From NCBI RefSeq assembly GCF_019890935.1, contig NZ_CP082333.1, forward strand, positions 956,001 through 1,020,000: a stretch of DNA of 64,000 bases. Reading direction: 5' to 3'. The stretch is from Exiguobacterium acetylicum. GTDB taxonomy: Bacteria; Bacillota; Bacilli; Exiguobacteriales; Exiguobacteriaceae. The position numbers and the translations under genes are program-made. The notes beneath the pieces are model-generated. The model did not search any database and had not been told where the DNA came from. It saw only the letters and a list, made by a program, of their open reading frames with translations. This document shows positions 1-9,621 of this stretch, piece after piece (positions within the stretch are counted from its first letter, which is position 1; each line of letters opens with the position of its first letter).

Positions 1-5
1 TCATG

Positions 6-407
6 ATGAAACGACACATGGCACGCGAACTCGCAGTCCAATCTTTGTTCCAAATGGAGCTTTCGGATCTGACTGCACAAGAGGCCATTGAATTCGCGGT
101 AGAAGGTAAGGAATATGACACATTCGTCGAGCAATTGGTGAACGGTGTCGAAACGAACAAAGCAACGATTGACCAACACATCCGAGAAGCACTGGTCAAC
201 TGGTCATTCGAACGACTCGGAAACATCGAGCGGACGATTCTTCGCTTAGCCGTCTACGAATTATTATTCGAAACGAACATTCCAGTTCGAGTGACGATCA
301 ACGAAGCGATTGAATTGACGAAGGCGTTTGCTGACGAAGAAGCGACAAAAATCGTGAACGGTGTTCTCGGTAAGGTCGCACAAGGCGTCGTCAAAGAAAA
401 TTCATAA
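6..407 (+). CDS. nusB: Transcription antitermination factor NusB
   Basis: NusB binds boxA RNA with ribosomal protein S10 and takes part in antitermination on rRNA operons. The 133-residue all-helical protein has the family opening (MKRHMARELAVQSLFQ) and the C-terminal segment around residues 85-125 with NEAIELTKAFADEEATKIVNGVLGK, typical of NusB. Length matches the family (about 130). An ATG at position 3 is also in frame, but the second ATG aligns better with relatives. The ribosome binding site lies outside the window. It heads the folD-xseAB-ispA block, as in Bacillus. Confidence 0.95.
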   Translation: MKRHMARELAVQSLFQMELSDLTAQEAIEFAVEGKEYDTFVEQLVNGVETNKATIDQHIREALVNWSFERLGNIERTILRLAVYELLFETNIPVRVTINEAIELTKAFADEEATKIVNGVLGKVAQGVVKENS

Positions 408-476
408 ACGTGTAAAACCGAATAGAGACAAACAGACAGAAGAGTGAATCGAACTTTTTGGGGGAGTGGACAAATC

Positions 477-1310
477 ATGGCAGTAGTAATCGATGGAAAA
501 CAGGTAGCCCATTCATATCGTATGAAGCTGAAAGAAGAAGTCGCACGTCTGAAAGAACAGCGGATTCAACCGCAATTGACTGTCATCCTGATTGGCGAAG
601 ATCCTGCTAGTCAGTCCTATGTACGTGGTAAAGAAAAGGCGGCGAAGGAAATCGGCATGGATTCGGAGTTGATCCGACTTCCGGCAGAAACAACGGAATC
701 AGAGCTTCTTCACTTGATTGACCGTCTGAACGTTGATGCGAGTGTCCATGGGATTCTCGTCCAATTGCCGTTGCCTGACCACATTGATGAGAGTAAGGTC
801 ATTTTTGCGATTTCTCCTGAAAAGGACGTCGATGGTTTTCATCCTGTCTCTGTCGGGAAAATGATGATTGGTGAACCGACATTTTTACCGTGTACACCAA
901 ACGGCATTCTTCATCTCGTCAAAGAGATGAACGTACCGATTGCCGGTCAACACGTCGTTGTCGTCGGTCGTAGCCAAATCGTCGGTAAACCCGTCGGCAT
1001 GTTGTTCTTGAATGAATCGGCTACCGTGTCCTATTGTCATTCCAAGACAAAAGATCTCGGTGCGATGACGCGTCAAGCGGATATTTTGATCGTCGCAGTC
1101 GGCGTACCGAAGCTGATTACGGCGGATATGGTGAAACCGGATGCTGTCGTCATTGACGTTGGTGTCAACCGTGTCGATGGCAAACTCGTCGGTGATGTCG
1201 AGTTTGATACGGTACAAGACGTTGCATCGATGATCACACCTGTTCCAGGTGGCGTTGGTCCGATGACGATCACGATGCTACTGCATAACACGATCGAGGC
1301 CGCGAAATGA
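477..1310 (+). CDS. folD: Bifunctional methylenetetrahydrofolate dehydrogenase/cyclohydrolase
   Basis: FolD interconverts 5,10-methylene-THF, methenyl-THF and 10-formyl-THF in the cytoplasmic one-carbon pool. The 277-residue protein shows the substrate-site motif YVRGKEKAAKEIG near residues 50-62, the loop VQLPLP near 97-102, and the nucleotide-binding segment VVGRSQIVGKPVG near 160-172. PGGVGPMT is close to the C-terminus. An upstream in-frame codon at 444 is rejected: the ATG at 477 follows a GGGGGAG ribosome binding site and matches the family start. Its stop overlaps the xseA start (ATGA). Confidence 0.96.
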   Translation: MAVVIDGKQVAHSYRMKLKEEVARLKEQRIQPQLTVILIGEDPASQSYVRGKEKAAKEIGMDSELIRLPAETTESELLHLIDRLNVDASVHGILVQLPLPDHIDESKVIFAISPEKDVDGFHPVSVGKMMIGEPTFLPCTPNGILHLVKEMNVPIAGQHVVVVGRSQIVGKPVGMLFLNESATVSYCHSKTKDLGAMTRQADILIVAVGVPKLITADMVKPDAVVIDVGVNRVDGKLVGDVEFDTVQDVASMITPVPGGVGPMTITMLLHNTIEAAK

Positions 1311-2629
1311 GCGAACCTCTTCACGTTTCCGATTTAGTCCACTATGTCAAACGTGAACTAGAAGGCGACGCCCTTCTGCAACAAGTCCAGGTGGTGGGAG
1401 AAGTGTCGAACTTTAAACGACACTCTTCCGGTCACCTTTATTTTACGTTGAAGGACGAGCAGTCACGGATGAAAGCCGTCATGTTTGCCCGGGATGCGAG
1501 TCGAGTCAAAGCAGACGTTCGCGATGGGATGCGTGTCGTCGTCACCGCGCGCTTATCCGTATACGTCTCTTCTGGAGAGATGCAACTCTATGTCGAACGG
1601 ATGACGGAAGACGGCGTAGGAGCGCTATATGAGGCGTTCTCACGCTTGAAGGTGGATCTTGAAGAGCGTGGTTGGTTTGATCCAGCGATCAAACAATCGT
1701 TGCCAGCGTTTCCCGAGCGCATCGGAATCATCACGTCGCCAAAAGGAGCAGCGCTTCATGATATCGCAACGACACTCCGGCGCCGTTACCCGCAAGCAGC
1801 CATCGTCTTTGCCCCGGTCCTTGTACAGGGAGCGGACGCGGCACCACAAATCAGTCGTGCCATTCAGCTGATGAATGAGCATGCTGCCTGTGATGTGTTG
1901 ATCATTGGTCGTGGTGGTGGTTCGATTGAGGAGCTGTGGGCATTCAATGAAATGTCTGTCGTGACTGCCGTGTTTGAATCACGCATTCCGATCGTCTCTG
2001 CTGTCGGTCACGAAACGGATTTTACGATCAGTGATTTCGTCGCCGACGTTCGTGCGGCTACACCAACGGCAGCGGCAGAACTTGTCACTCCGGAAGCAGA
2101 GGCACTCACTCGACGGGTACAGGATGTGAAGCGACGTTTAGAACGAACGTATGCACAACTCCTCAAAAGTAAGCAGGAGCAAGTGACACGGCTTGCTGCG
2201 AGCTATGGTCTGAAATCACCACGCGTCCTACTCGGACTGAAGCAGGAGCAACTAGACCGAGCAGAGATGTCACTCCAAAAGGAGATCAAGCAAGTAGTAG
2301 CGCAACACCAGCAACAGGTGGAGCGTCTTGACACACGCTTACTGCGTGTGCCGATGCGGGATCGCTTCGTGCAACAACGGGCGATGATTGAACAATCACG
2401 ACGTCGACTCGAAATCGTTCGTCGACTTTTGCAATCGAAGCAACAACAGGTGCGTCATGTGCTCGCGCGACTCGACTCCGTCAGTCCGACGCATGTTCTG
2501 ATGCGCGGCTATACGTATGTCGAACAGGATGGACAAATCGTCCGTTCCGCGAAGGCATTGACAGCGTCTTCGTTCGATATCCGATTCCATGATGGAACGA
2601 TTCGTGCTAAACGAGAGGATGGGGAGTAA
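1307..2629 (+). CDS. xseA: Exodeoxyribonuclease VII large subunit
   Basis: XseA is the catalytic subunit of the single-strand-specific exonuclease VII, which degrades ssDNA to oligonucleotides in repair. The 440-residue protein has an N-terminal OB fold (about residues 5-100, with VVGEVSNFKRHSSGHLYFTLKDE), a central domain with GIITSPKGAALHDI and the glycine-rich IIGRGGGSIEELWAFNE, then a long charged coiled-coil region (about 260-380). It overlaps folD by four bases and is followed two bases later by xseB, consistent with translational coupling. Confidence 0.96.
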   Translation: MSEPLHVSDLVHYVKRELEGDALLQQVQVVGEVSNFKRHSSGHLYFTLKDEQSRMKAVMFARDASRVKADVRDGMRVVVTARLSVYVSSGEMQLYVERMTEDGVGALYEAFSRLKVDLEERGWFDPAIKQSLPAFPERIGIITSPKGAALHDIATTLRRRYPQAAIVFAPVLVQGADAAPQISRAIQLMNEHAACDVLIIGRGGGSIEELWAFNEMSVVTAVFESRIPIVSAVGHETDFTISDFVADVRAATPTAAAELVTPEAEALTRRVQDVKRRLERTYAQLLKSKQEQVTRLAASYGLKSPRVLLGLKQEQLDRAEMSLQKEIKQVVAQHQQQVERLDTRLLRVPMRDRFVQQRAMIEQSRRRLEIVRRLLQSKQQQVRHVLARLDSVSPTHVLMRGYTYVEQDGQIVRSAKALTASSFDIRFHDGTIRAKREDGE

Positions 2630-2631
2630 GA

Positions 2632-2853
2632 ATGGAGACGGAACAATCTTTTGAAGAAGCACTGGAAAGATTAGAAGAAATCGTCACGCTACTCGAAGAG
2701 GGCGAAGCTCCTCTTGAACAAGCGATGGCTCTATATGAAGAAGGCGTCAAACTGACGGCTCTTTGCCAAGGGAAGTTATCTGTTGCTGAGAAAAAACTCG
2801 ATCAAATCCTGGAGCAAGATGGTACGCTTCGGGAAAAAGGAGGAGCGCAATGA
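2632..2853 (+). CDS. xseB: Exodeoxyribonuclease VII small subunit
   Basis: XseB is the small helical subunit that binds XseA in multiple copies. The 73-residue acidic protein carries the family hallmarks FEEALERLEEIVTLLEEGE and LEQAMALYEEGVKLTALC. It sits immediately after xseA and overlaps the ispA start by four bases (ATGA). Size is normal for the family. Confidence 0.95.
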   Translation: METEQSFEEALERLEEIVTLLEEGEAPLEQAMALYEEGVKLTALCQGKLSVAEKKLDQILEQDGTLREKGGAQ

Positions 2854-3719
2854 TTGCTTTGAATGAGTGGAAGACACAAGTCGAAAACAAAATGGAAGAG
2901 TTCATGGAGCGACTCGACGCACCGGATCGTTTACGCGATTCGATGCGGTATTCACTCGATGCGGGTGGGAAGCGAATTCGCCCAGCCTTGATTTATGCAG
3001 TACTCGATGCTTTTTCCATCGATCGTTCAAAAGGTGACGCGACTGCTGCGGCACTTGAGATGATTCATACATACTCACTGATTCACGATGACCTTCCCGC
3101 AATGGATGATGATGATCTTCGTCGAGGGCGTCCGACGAATCATATCGCTTTTGATGAAGCGACAGCGATTTTAGCAGGAGATGCCTTGCTCACGAACGCC
3201 TTCAGCTGTCTTCTTGAGACACCAGCTTCGTCGGAAGTAAAGCTTGCTCTTGTCGAACGCTTGGCAACAGCAGCGGGTGCTACGGGTATGGTCGGTGGTC
3301 AGCTCGACGATATGCTTGGTGAGCGTGGCGGCATCAATGACGTAGCAGAGCTTGAGTCGATTCACCGTCGGAAAACAGGAGCACTCCTCGTCTTTGCAGT
3401 CGAAGCAGGTGGTTTGCTTGCCTCGGTCAGCTCGATGGATCTTGAACACTTGAAGCAATACGGTCGCCATCTCGGAATCGCATTCCAAATTCAAGATGAC
3501 ATCTTGGACGTGACGGGAGATGCTGAAAAAATCGGCAAACCGGTTGGTAGCGACGAAGGAAACGAAAAAGCAACGTATCCAAAATTACTGGGTCTTGAAG
3601 GAGCGAAACGCGCACTGACAGCTCAGGTGGAAGCAGCGGAACAAGCGATTGATGCATTATCAGTCGAAGCGACGACACTTAAGGAACTGCTCGACTTCGT
3701 GGTCAAGCGCGACCATTAA
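2850..3719 (+). CDS. ispA: Farnesyl diphosphate synthase (geranyltranstransferase)
   Basis: It condenses isopentenyl diphosphate with dimethylallyl and geranyl diphosphate to farnesyl diphosphate, feeding undecaprenyl and quinone side-chain synthesis. The 289-residue protein has GGKRIRPALIYAV near residue 38, the first aspartate-rich motif HDDLPAMDDDDLRRG near 78-93, and the second motif FQIQDDILDVTG near 210-222. It is the last gene before a strong intrinsic terminator; dxs of the same pathway follows under separate signals. Confidence 0.95.
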   Translation: MIALNEWKTQVENKMEEFMERLDAPDRLRDSMRYSLDAGGKRIRPALIYAVLDAFSIDRSKGDATAAALEMIHTYSLIHDDLPAMDDDDLRRGRPTNHIAFDEATAILAGDALLTNAFSCLLETPASSEVKLALVERLATAAGATGMVGGQLDDMLGERGGINDVAELESIHRRKTGALLVFAVEAGGLLASVSSMDLEHLKQYGRHLGIAFQIQDDILDVTGDAEKIGKPVGSDEGNEKATYPKLLGLEGAKRALTAQVEAAEQAIDALSVEATTLKELLDFVVKRDH

Positions 3720-3723
3720 GCAG

Positions 3724-3749
3724 GACGACGCATCTGCGTCGTCTTTTTC
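3724..3749 (+). terminator. Intrinsic terminator after ispA
   Basis: A perfect 9-bp stem (GACGACGCA at 3724-3732, TGCGTCGTC at 3735-3743, two-base loop as drawn) is followed at once by TTTTTC. It closes the nusB-ispA transcription unit. Confidence 0.9.
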
Positions 3750-3836
3750 TATGCTGACAATGGCGCTCGATAGATTGTTCTAGTACAATGTAGGGTACAA
3801 ACCCTATAAGATTGTAAGGAAAAGAGGCGGTAAGGT

Positions 3837-5723
3837 ATGAAATTGACAGAAATACAGGATCCGTCATTTTTAAAGCGTATGTCGGTCTCCGAACTCGAAG
3901 TACTCGCAGGCGATATTCGACGCTTTTTGATTGAAGAATTAGCGACGACAGGTGGACACTTGGCACCGAACCTCGGTGTCGTCGAGTTGACGCTTGCGTT
4001 GCATCGTGAATTCGACAGTCCGAATGACAAGTTCGTCTGGGACGTCGGACACCAAGCCTACGTGCATAAGATTTTGACAGGACGCGCGAGCCAGTTTGAT
4101 ACGCTCCGTCAGCACAAAGGACTCTGTGGATTCCCGAAACGCAATGAAAGTGTGCATGACGTCTGGGAGACAGGGCACAGTTCGACGTCCTTGTCAGCAG
4201 CAATGGGGATCGCTGTTTCAAACGAATTGAGCGGTAAGGATGACCGTGCGGTCGCGATCATCGGTGACGGGGCATTGACAGGTGGGATGGCCCTCGAAGC
4301 ATTGAATCACATCGGAGCAGAGCAACAAAACGTCATCGTCATCTTGAACGATAACGAGATGTCGATTGCACCAAACGTTGGGGCGATGCATCAAATGCTT
4401 GGACGGATTCGTTCATCGCGTAAAGTACGCTTTGCGCAAGACGAGCTTGAAACGTTGATCAAAAAGATTCCGGTCATTGGCGGACGCCTTGAAAAAGGAA
4501 GCGAGAAGTTGAAGGAAGCCGTTAAAGGCGCACTTGTTCCTGGCATGTTCTTTGAAGAGCTCGGCTTCAACTATTACGGTCCGGTCGATGGACACGACCT
4601 CAATGATTTGATTGAACAACTCAACTATGTGAAAAAAGAAGAAGGACCTGTCCTGCTTCATGTCATCACGAAAAAAGGGAAAGGCTATCGTCCGGCAGAG
4701 TTCGATGGCGTCGGCACATGGCATGGTCTTGGACCATACAAGATGGAGTCTGGCGAAGTCATCAAAGGGAAATCAAAAGCACCTAGTTATTCCTTTACGG
4801 TAGCGGATACTTTGACGAAGATGGCACGTGATGATGAAAAGTTGACGTTGATCACGCCAGCGATGAGCGTCGGTTCAAAACTCGATTGTTTTGAAAAAGA
4901 ATTCCCAGAGCGGATGTTTGACGTCGGGATTGCAGAACAACATGCTGTGACGTTCGCAGCTGGTCAAGCGACGCAAGGCATGAAACCTGTCGTATCGATC
5001 TACTCGACCTTCTTCCAACGTGCATACGATCAGCTCGTTCACGACGTGGCGCGTCAAAATCTAGATGTGACGTTTACGATTGACCGATCAGGTCTCGTTG
5101 GCGCAGATGGTGAAACACACCAAGGCGTCTTCGATATTGCCTTCATGCGTCACGTACCGAACATCCGGATCGTCATGGCGAAGGATGAGAACGAACTGCA
5201 ACACTTGCTCTATTCGGCCGTCAAATATGAAGGACCAATCGCCGTTCGTTTCCCACGTGGAGAAGGTATCGGTGTACCAATGGACGAGACACTGCAAGAA
5301 ATTTCGCTTGATACATGGGAAGTCGAACGTGAAGGAACGGACGTCGCCATCCTTGCATTCGGACCACAAGTACAAGATGCGCTCAAAATCGCGGATCTCC
5401 TAGCAGACGAACTGTCGGTTCGTGTCATCAATGCTCGGACGATCAAACCGCTTGATGAGAAGATGCTGAACGCCCTTTACGCAGAAGGCATTCCACTCGT
5501 GACGCTCGAAGAAGCCGTCTTAAAAGGTGGATTCGGATCAGCTGTCCTTGAGCATGCGAATGAGCAGGAAGCATTCCCACGCGTCAAACGCTTTGGTATT
5601 CCGGATTGGTATATCGAGCATGGCGGTGTGAACGAATTACTGGAAGAAATCGGATTATTACCTGGACAAATCGCAGAGGAAGTACGCGCTTTCGTCAATC
5701 AAGGAAAGAAACAGAGTGTGTGA
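3837..5723 (+). CDS. dxs: 1-Deoxy-D-xylulose-5-phosphate synthase
   Basis: Dxs joins pyruvate and glyceraldehyde 3-phosphate to DXP, the first step of the non-mevalonate pathway. It is a thiamine diphosphate enzyme. The 628-residue protein has the ThDP-binding segment [14 protein letters not shown] (about residues 142-155, ending in the metal-binding ILNDNEMS) and the transketolase pyrimidine-binding domain with [13 protein letters not shown]. The C-terminal transketolase domain is near 500-600. Length is typical. A TACAAT -10-like hexamer lies at 3784-3789 but without a convincing -35. tlyA follows six bases downstream. Confidence 0.97.
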   Translation: MKLTEIQDPSFLKRMSVSELEVLAGDIRRFLIEELATTGGHLAPNLGVVELTLALHREFDSPNDKFVWDVGHQAYVHKILTGRASQFDTLRQHKGLCGFPKRNESVHDVWETGHSSTSLSAAMGIAVSNELSGKDDRAVAIIGDGALTGGMALEALNHIGAEQQNVIVILNDNEMSIAPNVGAMHQMLGRIRSSRKVRFAQDELETLIKKIPVIGGRLEKGSEKLKEAVKGALVPGMFFEELGFNYYGPVDGHDLNDLIEQLNYVKKEEGPVLLHVITKKGKGYRPAEFDGVGTWHGLGPYKMESGEVIKGKSKAPSYSFTVADTLTKMARDDEKLTLITPAMSVGSKLDCFEKEFPERMFDVGIAEQHAVTFAAGQATQGMKPVVSIYSTFFQRAYDQLVHDVARQNLDVTFTIDRSGLVGADGETHQGVFDIAFMRHVPNIRIVMAKDENELQHLLYSAVKYEGPIAVRFPRGEGIGVPMDETLQEISLDTWEVEREGTDVAILAFGPQVQDALKIADLLADELSVRVINARTIKPLDEKMLNALYAEGIPLVTLEEAVLKGGFGSAVLEHANEQEAFPRVKRFGIPDWYIEHGGVNELLEEIGLLPGQIAEEVRAFVNQGKKQSV

Positions 5724-5729
5724 CGATTC

Positions 5730-6536
5730 ATGGAAAATGTAAAGAAAATCCGCCTCGACGTTCTTCTCGTCGAGCGCGGTTTGTTTGAAACGCGTGAAAA
5801 AGCGAAGCGATCGATCATGGCTGGACTGGTCTTTAGTGGTACGGAACGATTAGAGAAGGCCGGTGAGAAGGTCAAATCGGACATCGATCTGCACGTCAAA
5901 GGTCAATTGATGCCCTACGTCGGTCGTGGAGGCTTCAAGATGGAAAAGGCACTTCAAGTATTCGATTTCGATGTCACGGGTAAAACAGGTCTCGATATTG
6001 GATCGTCAACGGGTGGTTTTACCGACTGCTCCTTACAAAATGGAGCAGCACATATGTATGCGCTCGATGTCGGTTCCAATCAGCTGGACTGGAAGCTTCG
6101 CTCGGATGACCGTGTGACGGTGATGGAGAAAACGAACTTCCGGCATGCGACACCAGACATGTTCCCTGTTGCGCCGCAGTTTGCGACGATCGATGTCTCA
6201 TTCATCTCGTTACGGTTGATGCTTCCGCCGCTGAAGACGATCCTCGTCGAAGGAGGAGATGTCATGGCGCTCGTCAAGCCGCAATTCGAAGCGGGACGTG
6301 ATGATATCGGTAAAAAAGGCATCGTGCGGGATGAACGGATTCATGTCCGTGTCCTCGATGAGATGGTCGAATTCTTCATTCAACAAGGATTCTATGTGAA
6401 ACAGCTCGACTACTCACCAATTACTGGTGGAGAGGGGAACATCGAGTTCTTATTGCATGCGCGCCTTGGTCAACCAGGACTTGATTCATCCGTCCATGCG
6501 ACGGAGACAGTCAAGCAAGCACATGCTAGTCTTTAA
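5730..6536 (+). CDS. tlyA: TlyA family rRNA 2'-O-methyltransferase
   Basis: Members are S4-domain/FtsJ-type methyltransferases acting on 16S and 23S rRNA; some were once annotated as hemolysins. The 268-residue protein has an N-terminal S4 RNA-binding domain (RLDVLLVERGLFETREKAKR) and the entry motif VGRGGFKMEKAL. The SAM-binding GLDIGSSTGGFTDC lies near residues 87-100, followed by ALVKPQFEAGR. This is the yqxC position of the Bacillus cluster. Translation starts six bases after dxs with no promoter between, so the two are probably cotranscribed. Confidence 0.92.
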   Translation: MENVKKIRLDVLLVERGLFETREKAKRSIMAGLVFSGTERLEKAGEKVKSDIDLHVKGQLMPYVGRGGFKMEKALQVFDFDVTGKTGLDIGSSTGGFTDCSLQNGAAHMYALDVGSNQLDWKLRSDDRVTVMEKTNFRHATPDMFPVAPQFATIDVSFISLRLMLPPLKTILVEGGDVMALVKPQFEAGRDDIGKKGIVRDERIHVRVLDEMVEFFIQQGFYVKQLDYSPITGGEGNIEFLLHARLGQPGLDSSVHATETVKQAHASL

Positions 6537-6552
6537 ACGAACAGATAAACGA

Positions 6553-6590
6553 GGACGGACCCGGTTCATGGGTCCGTCCTCCTTGTTGTT
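6553..6590 (+). terminator. Intrinsic terminator after tlyA
   Basis: A 10-bp stem (GGACGGACCC at 6553-6562 with GGGTCCGTCC at 6570-6579) is followed by a pyrimidine-rich but interrupted U tract (TCCTTGTTGTT). It separates dxs-tlyA from argR. Confidence 0.75.
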
Positions 6591-6626
6591 CAAAGCGACG
6601 AAAACCATATAATAAAATGGCAAACG

Positions 6627-6656
6627 TGGACTTTTAATGATTTATTGGATTACAAT
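6627..6656 (+). promoter_or_regulatory. Candidate promoter of argR-recN-spo0A
   Basis: A TACAAT -10 at 6651-6656 is preceded after 18 bases by TGGACT at 6627-6632, four matches to the sigma-A -35. It is the only promoter-like arrangement seen between the tlyA terminator and argR. Confidence 0.4.
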
Positions 6657-6688
6657 AGTAACATCGAAGAATACTGTGAGGTGCAGGG

Positions 6689-7138
6689 ATGACAAAGGGG
6701 CAACGGTTGATTAAGATTCGGGAGATCATCACCCAGTCGGAAGTAGAAACCCAAGATGAATTGGTAGAGGAATTACGGAATGCAGGATATAAGGTGACAC
6801 AGGCAACGGTATCACGAGATATTAAGGAACTTCATCTCGTTAAGGTCCCGTTGAATGATGGACGTTACAAATACAGCTTACCCGCCGACCAACGCTTCAA
6901 CCCACTCGGGAAATTGCGGCGTCTGCTCGGGGACAGCTTCATCTCGATTGATTCTGCTCAAAATCTGATTGTCATGCATGTCCTGCCGGGAAATGCGAAT
7001 GCAGTCGCTGTCTTACTGGACCATTTGAGCTGGAACGAACTGCTTGGCACGGTGTGTGGGGACGATACGATCCTATTGATCGCACGAAGTGAGGAACAAG
7101 CGAAAGAAGTGACGGAACGAATTTTAGAAATGCTGTAA
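6689..7138 (+). CDS. argR: Arginine repressor ArgR/AhrC
   Basis: A hexameric arginine-responsive regulator that represses arginine synthesis and controls arginine catabolism and uptake genes at ARG boxes. The 149-residue protein has the N-terminal winged helix ([21 protein letters not shown] then [19 protein letters not shown]) and a C-terminal oligomerisation/arginine-binding domain with [14 protein letters not shown] and [12 protein letters not shown]. It is placed before recN as in Bacillus. A matching ARG box occurs in this window at 43533-43545. Confidence 0.95.
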   Translation: MTKGQRLIKIREIITQSEVETQDELVEELRNAGYKVTQATVSRDIKELHLVKVPLNDGRYKYSLPADQRFNPLGKLRRLLGDSFISIDSAQNLIVMHVLPGNANAVAVLLDHLSWNELLGTVCGDDTILLIARSEEQAKEVTERILEML

Positions 7139-7150
7139 GGAGTTGACAGG

Positions 7151-8857
7151 ATGCTAGCTGAATTATCGATCAAACAATTTGCGATCATTGACGAGCTACA
7201 GATCGACTTTAAAAAAGGAATGACCGTCTTGACTGGGGAAACAGGTGCCGGTAAATCGATCGTTCTCGACGCGATCGGATTATTGATTGGTGGACGTGGA
7301 TCCGCGGAATTCGTTCGATACGGGGAAGATCGGGCGGAGCTAGAAGGGTTGTTTCTGATTGAAGACGACCATCTCGTCTATGATCTCGCAGAAGAGTATG
7401 GTATCGATATCGAAGATGGATTGATCATCTTACGACGTGATCTGTTCGCGACCGGGAAAAGTGTCTGTCGCGTCAACAATAAGCTGGTCACACTGACGAT
7501 CTTACGGGAGTTCGGACGTGTCCTCGTCGACATGCACGGGCAACATGAACATCAGCATTTAATGGACAGTACGTATCATCAAGCGATTCTCGATGACTTC
7601 GCGCAAGAGACGATTGCACCGCTCCTTCAAGCCTACCAGTCCGGTTATCAAGCGTATGAAGAAAAACGGACGGCGCTGCAATCGCTCGCGCAAAGTGAGC
7701 AAGAACTCGCTCAACGGATTGATTTACTATCGTTTCAGACGGAGGAGATCGAAGGCGCAAAACTTCGAGCACATGAGGAAGACGAGTTGCTCGTCGAACG
7801 AAATCGTCTCGCGAATTTCGAGAAGCTATATGCGTCACTGAAGACAGCGTACGATGCTTTGCATGATGAGATGCGCGGCATCGACTCTGTCGGAGATGCG
7901 ATGCGTGAACTACAACAAGCATCAAGCATCGACGAACAGTTTTCGCAGCAGAGTGACGCGATCGCAAGCGCTTTTTATGGACTCGAAGAAGTCGGGTATG
8001 CGATTCGAGATCAACTTGAAACACTTGAGTTTGATTCCAATCGACTCGATGAGATCGAACAACGTTTATCCGTCTTTCAACAACTGAAACGAAAATACGG
8101 GGCGACGATCGAGGAAGTCATTGCGTATGGGGAAAAAATTCGAGTTGAACTTGATACGATGACGAATCGAGATGAACGGATTGAGCGCTTAAAAGCCGAA
8201 GTCGAACAGCTCGAAGGCGAATTGTTTGAGATAGGCGGGCGTCTGTCGCAACAGCGTCGAAAAGCGGCCGTTCAATTAAGCGAAGCGATTCATCTGGAGT
8301 TACGTGAGCTCTACATGGAAAAAGCGCGGTTTGAAATTCGTTTTCTTCAAGACGGGAAGACACCGATGCTACGCAAGAACGGAATCGACCAAGTGGAGTT
8401 CTTCATCATGACGAATGCGGGAGAGCCATTCAAGTCGCTCGGAAAAGTTGCATCGGGCGGGGAGTTATCTCGTATCATGCTCGGATTGAAGTCAATCTTC
8501 TCGCGCTCGGTCGGAGTTGCTTCGATCATTTTCGATGAAGTCGATACAGGAGTATCGGGTCGTGTCGCACAAGCGATGGCTGAAAAAATCTACCGATTAT
8601 CGGTAGACGGACAAGTGCTTTGTATTACGCACTTACCGCAAGTCGCTTCGATGGCCGATCAACATCTCTATATTCGGAAAATCGAGGAGACGGATCGTAC
8701 GACGACACAGGTCAACGTCTTGTCTCAGTCAGATCGAGGAAACGAACTAGGACGGATGATTTCCGGTGCACATATGACGGATTTGACGTTACGCCATGCC
8801 GAGGAATTGATGGATCAGGCGAAGACGATGAAAGAATCGCTTAAAAATGGGGTGTAA
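7151..8857 (+). CDS. recN: DNA repair protein RecN
   Basis: RecN is an SMC-like ATPase that gathers at double-strand breaks. The 568-residue protein has Walker A GETGAGKSIVLDAIG near residues 29-43, and a long central coiled-coil region (about 150-370). The C-terminal half carries the ABC signature SGGELSRIMLGLK and Walker B IIFDEVDTGVSG, followed by ITHLPQVASMAD. It begins 12 bases after argR and ends three bases before spo0A. In sporulating Bacillus spoIVB lies between recN and spo0A; here there is no room for it. Confidence 0.96.
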   Translation: MLAELSIKQFAIIDELQIDFKKGMTVLTGETGAGKSIVLDAIGLLIGGRGSAEFVRYGEDRAELEGLFLIEDDHLVYDLAEEYGIDIEDGLIILRRDLFATGKSVCRVNNKLVTLTILREFGRVLVDMHGQHEHQHLMDSTYHQAILDDFAQETIAPLLQAYQSGYQAYEEKRTALQSLAQSEQELAQRIDLLSFQTEEIEGAKLRAHEEDELLVERNRLANFEKLYASLKTAYDALHDEMRGIDSVGDAMRELQQASSIDEQFSQQSDAIASAFYGLEEVGYAIRDQLETLEFDSNRLDEIEQRLSVFQQLKRKYGATIEEVIAYGEKIRVELDTMTNRDERIERLKAEVEQLEGELFEIGGRLSQQRRKAAVQLSEAIHLELRELYMEKARFEIRFLQDGKTPMLRKNGIDQVEFFIMTNAGEPFKSLGKVASGGELSRIMLGLKSIFSRSVGVASIIFDEVDTGVSGRVAQAMAEKIYRLSVDGQVLCITHLPQVASMADQHLYIRKIEETDRTTTQVNVLSQSDRGNELGRMISGAHMTDLTLRHAEELMDQAKTMKESLKNGV

Positions 8858-8860
8858 GGA

Positions 8861-9583
8861 TTGATTAAAGTCGGGATAGCAGATGATAATCGCGAAATGG
8901 TCGAACTGATTCGCCAGCATATCTCTGCGCAAGAAGACATGGAAGTCGTTTGCGTCGCCTACAATGGCGAGAGTTGTCTCGAACGTATGAAAGAACATGA
9001 AGTGGACGTATTGCTTCTCGACATCATCATGCCTCATTTAGATGGGCTTGGTGTTCTCGAAGAATTGATGAAGAAAAAGAAGAACCCTGCTGTCATCATG
9101 TTGAGTGCTTTCGGTAAGGATGAGGTCTCACAACAGGCGGTCACTCTCGGAGCATCGTACTTCTTACTTAAACCGTTCAGCATGGATCAGCTCGTTCAAA
9201 AAATTCGTCTCGTGACGCATCAAGGACAAGCACCGATCGTCGAAACAATTGACTTAAGAGTCGGTACGACACTGCGAGAAGTGGGGATTGCTCCGCATAT
9301 CAAAGGCTTCACGTATTTAAAGGACGCTGTCTTAATGGTGCTTGAACGGGAAGATTTACTTGGATTGATCACAAAGGAACTCTATCCGACGATCGCGAAA
9401 AAACATCAAACGACAGCATCTCGCGTCGAACGGGCGATGCGTCACGCCATCAAGTCCGCTTGGAACGAAGGGATGCAACAGCACGAGCTCTTCAATGGTC
9501 GGATCGAACAAGAGAAAAGTCCGAAGAACTCGGAATTCATCTCGTATGTTTCGAGTCATATGAATCAAGAACAATCTGGTTAA
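8861..9583 (+). CDS. spo0A: Response regulator Spo0A
   Basis: Spo0A is the phosphorelay output regulator that binds 0A boxes. The 240-residue protein has a receiver domain with acidic residues D8 and D9, the phosphoacceptor aspartate at about residue 54 (LLLDIIMPHLDG) and LKPF near 110. The Spo0A-specific DNA-binding domain contains TTASRVERAMRHAIKSAW, close to the well-known recognition helix. The start is TTG, three bases after recN, with GTAAGGA as ribosome binding site. It is shorter than the B. subtilis protein (267) through a shorter linker. Retention in a probable non-spore-former suggests a stationary-phase or biofilm role (inference). Confidence 0.93.
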   Translation: MIKVGIADDNREMVELIRQHISAQEDMEVVCVAYNGESCLERMKEHEVDVLLLDIIMPHLDGLGVLEELMKKKKNPAVIMLSAFGKDEVSQQAVTLGASYFLLKPFSMDQLVQKIRLVTHQGQAPIVETIDLRVGTTLREVGIAPHIKGFTYLKDAVLMVLEREDLLGLITKELYPTIAKKHQTTASRVERAMRHAIKSAWNEGMQQHELFNGRIEQEKSPKNSEFISYVSSHMNQEQSG

Positions 9584-9587
9584 AGGA

Positions 9588-9621
9588 AACACACCGTCTG
9601 ATGGTTAGACGGTGTGTTTTT
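9588..9621. terminator. Bidirectional terminator between spo0A and the reductase gene
   Basis: A 12-bp perfect stem (AACACACCGTCT at 9588-9599 with AGACGGTGTGTT at 9607-9618) is followed by further T residues on the plus strand. It lies between convergent genes, so it may serve both; the minus-strand gene even ends inside the 3' flank. Confidence 0.85.

Noticed and set aside
3754-3789. Promoter of dxs from CTGACA (3754) and TACAAT (3784)
   Set aside because: The spacing is 24 bases, too long for sigma-A. Only the TACAAT remains suggestive.
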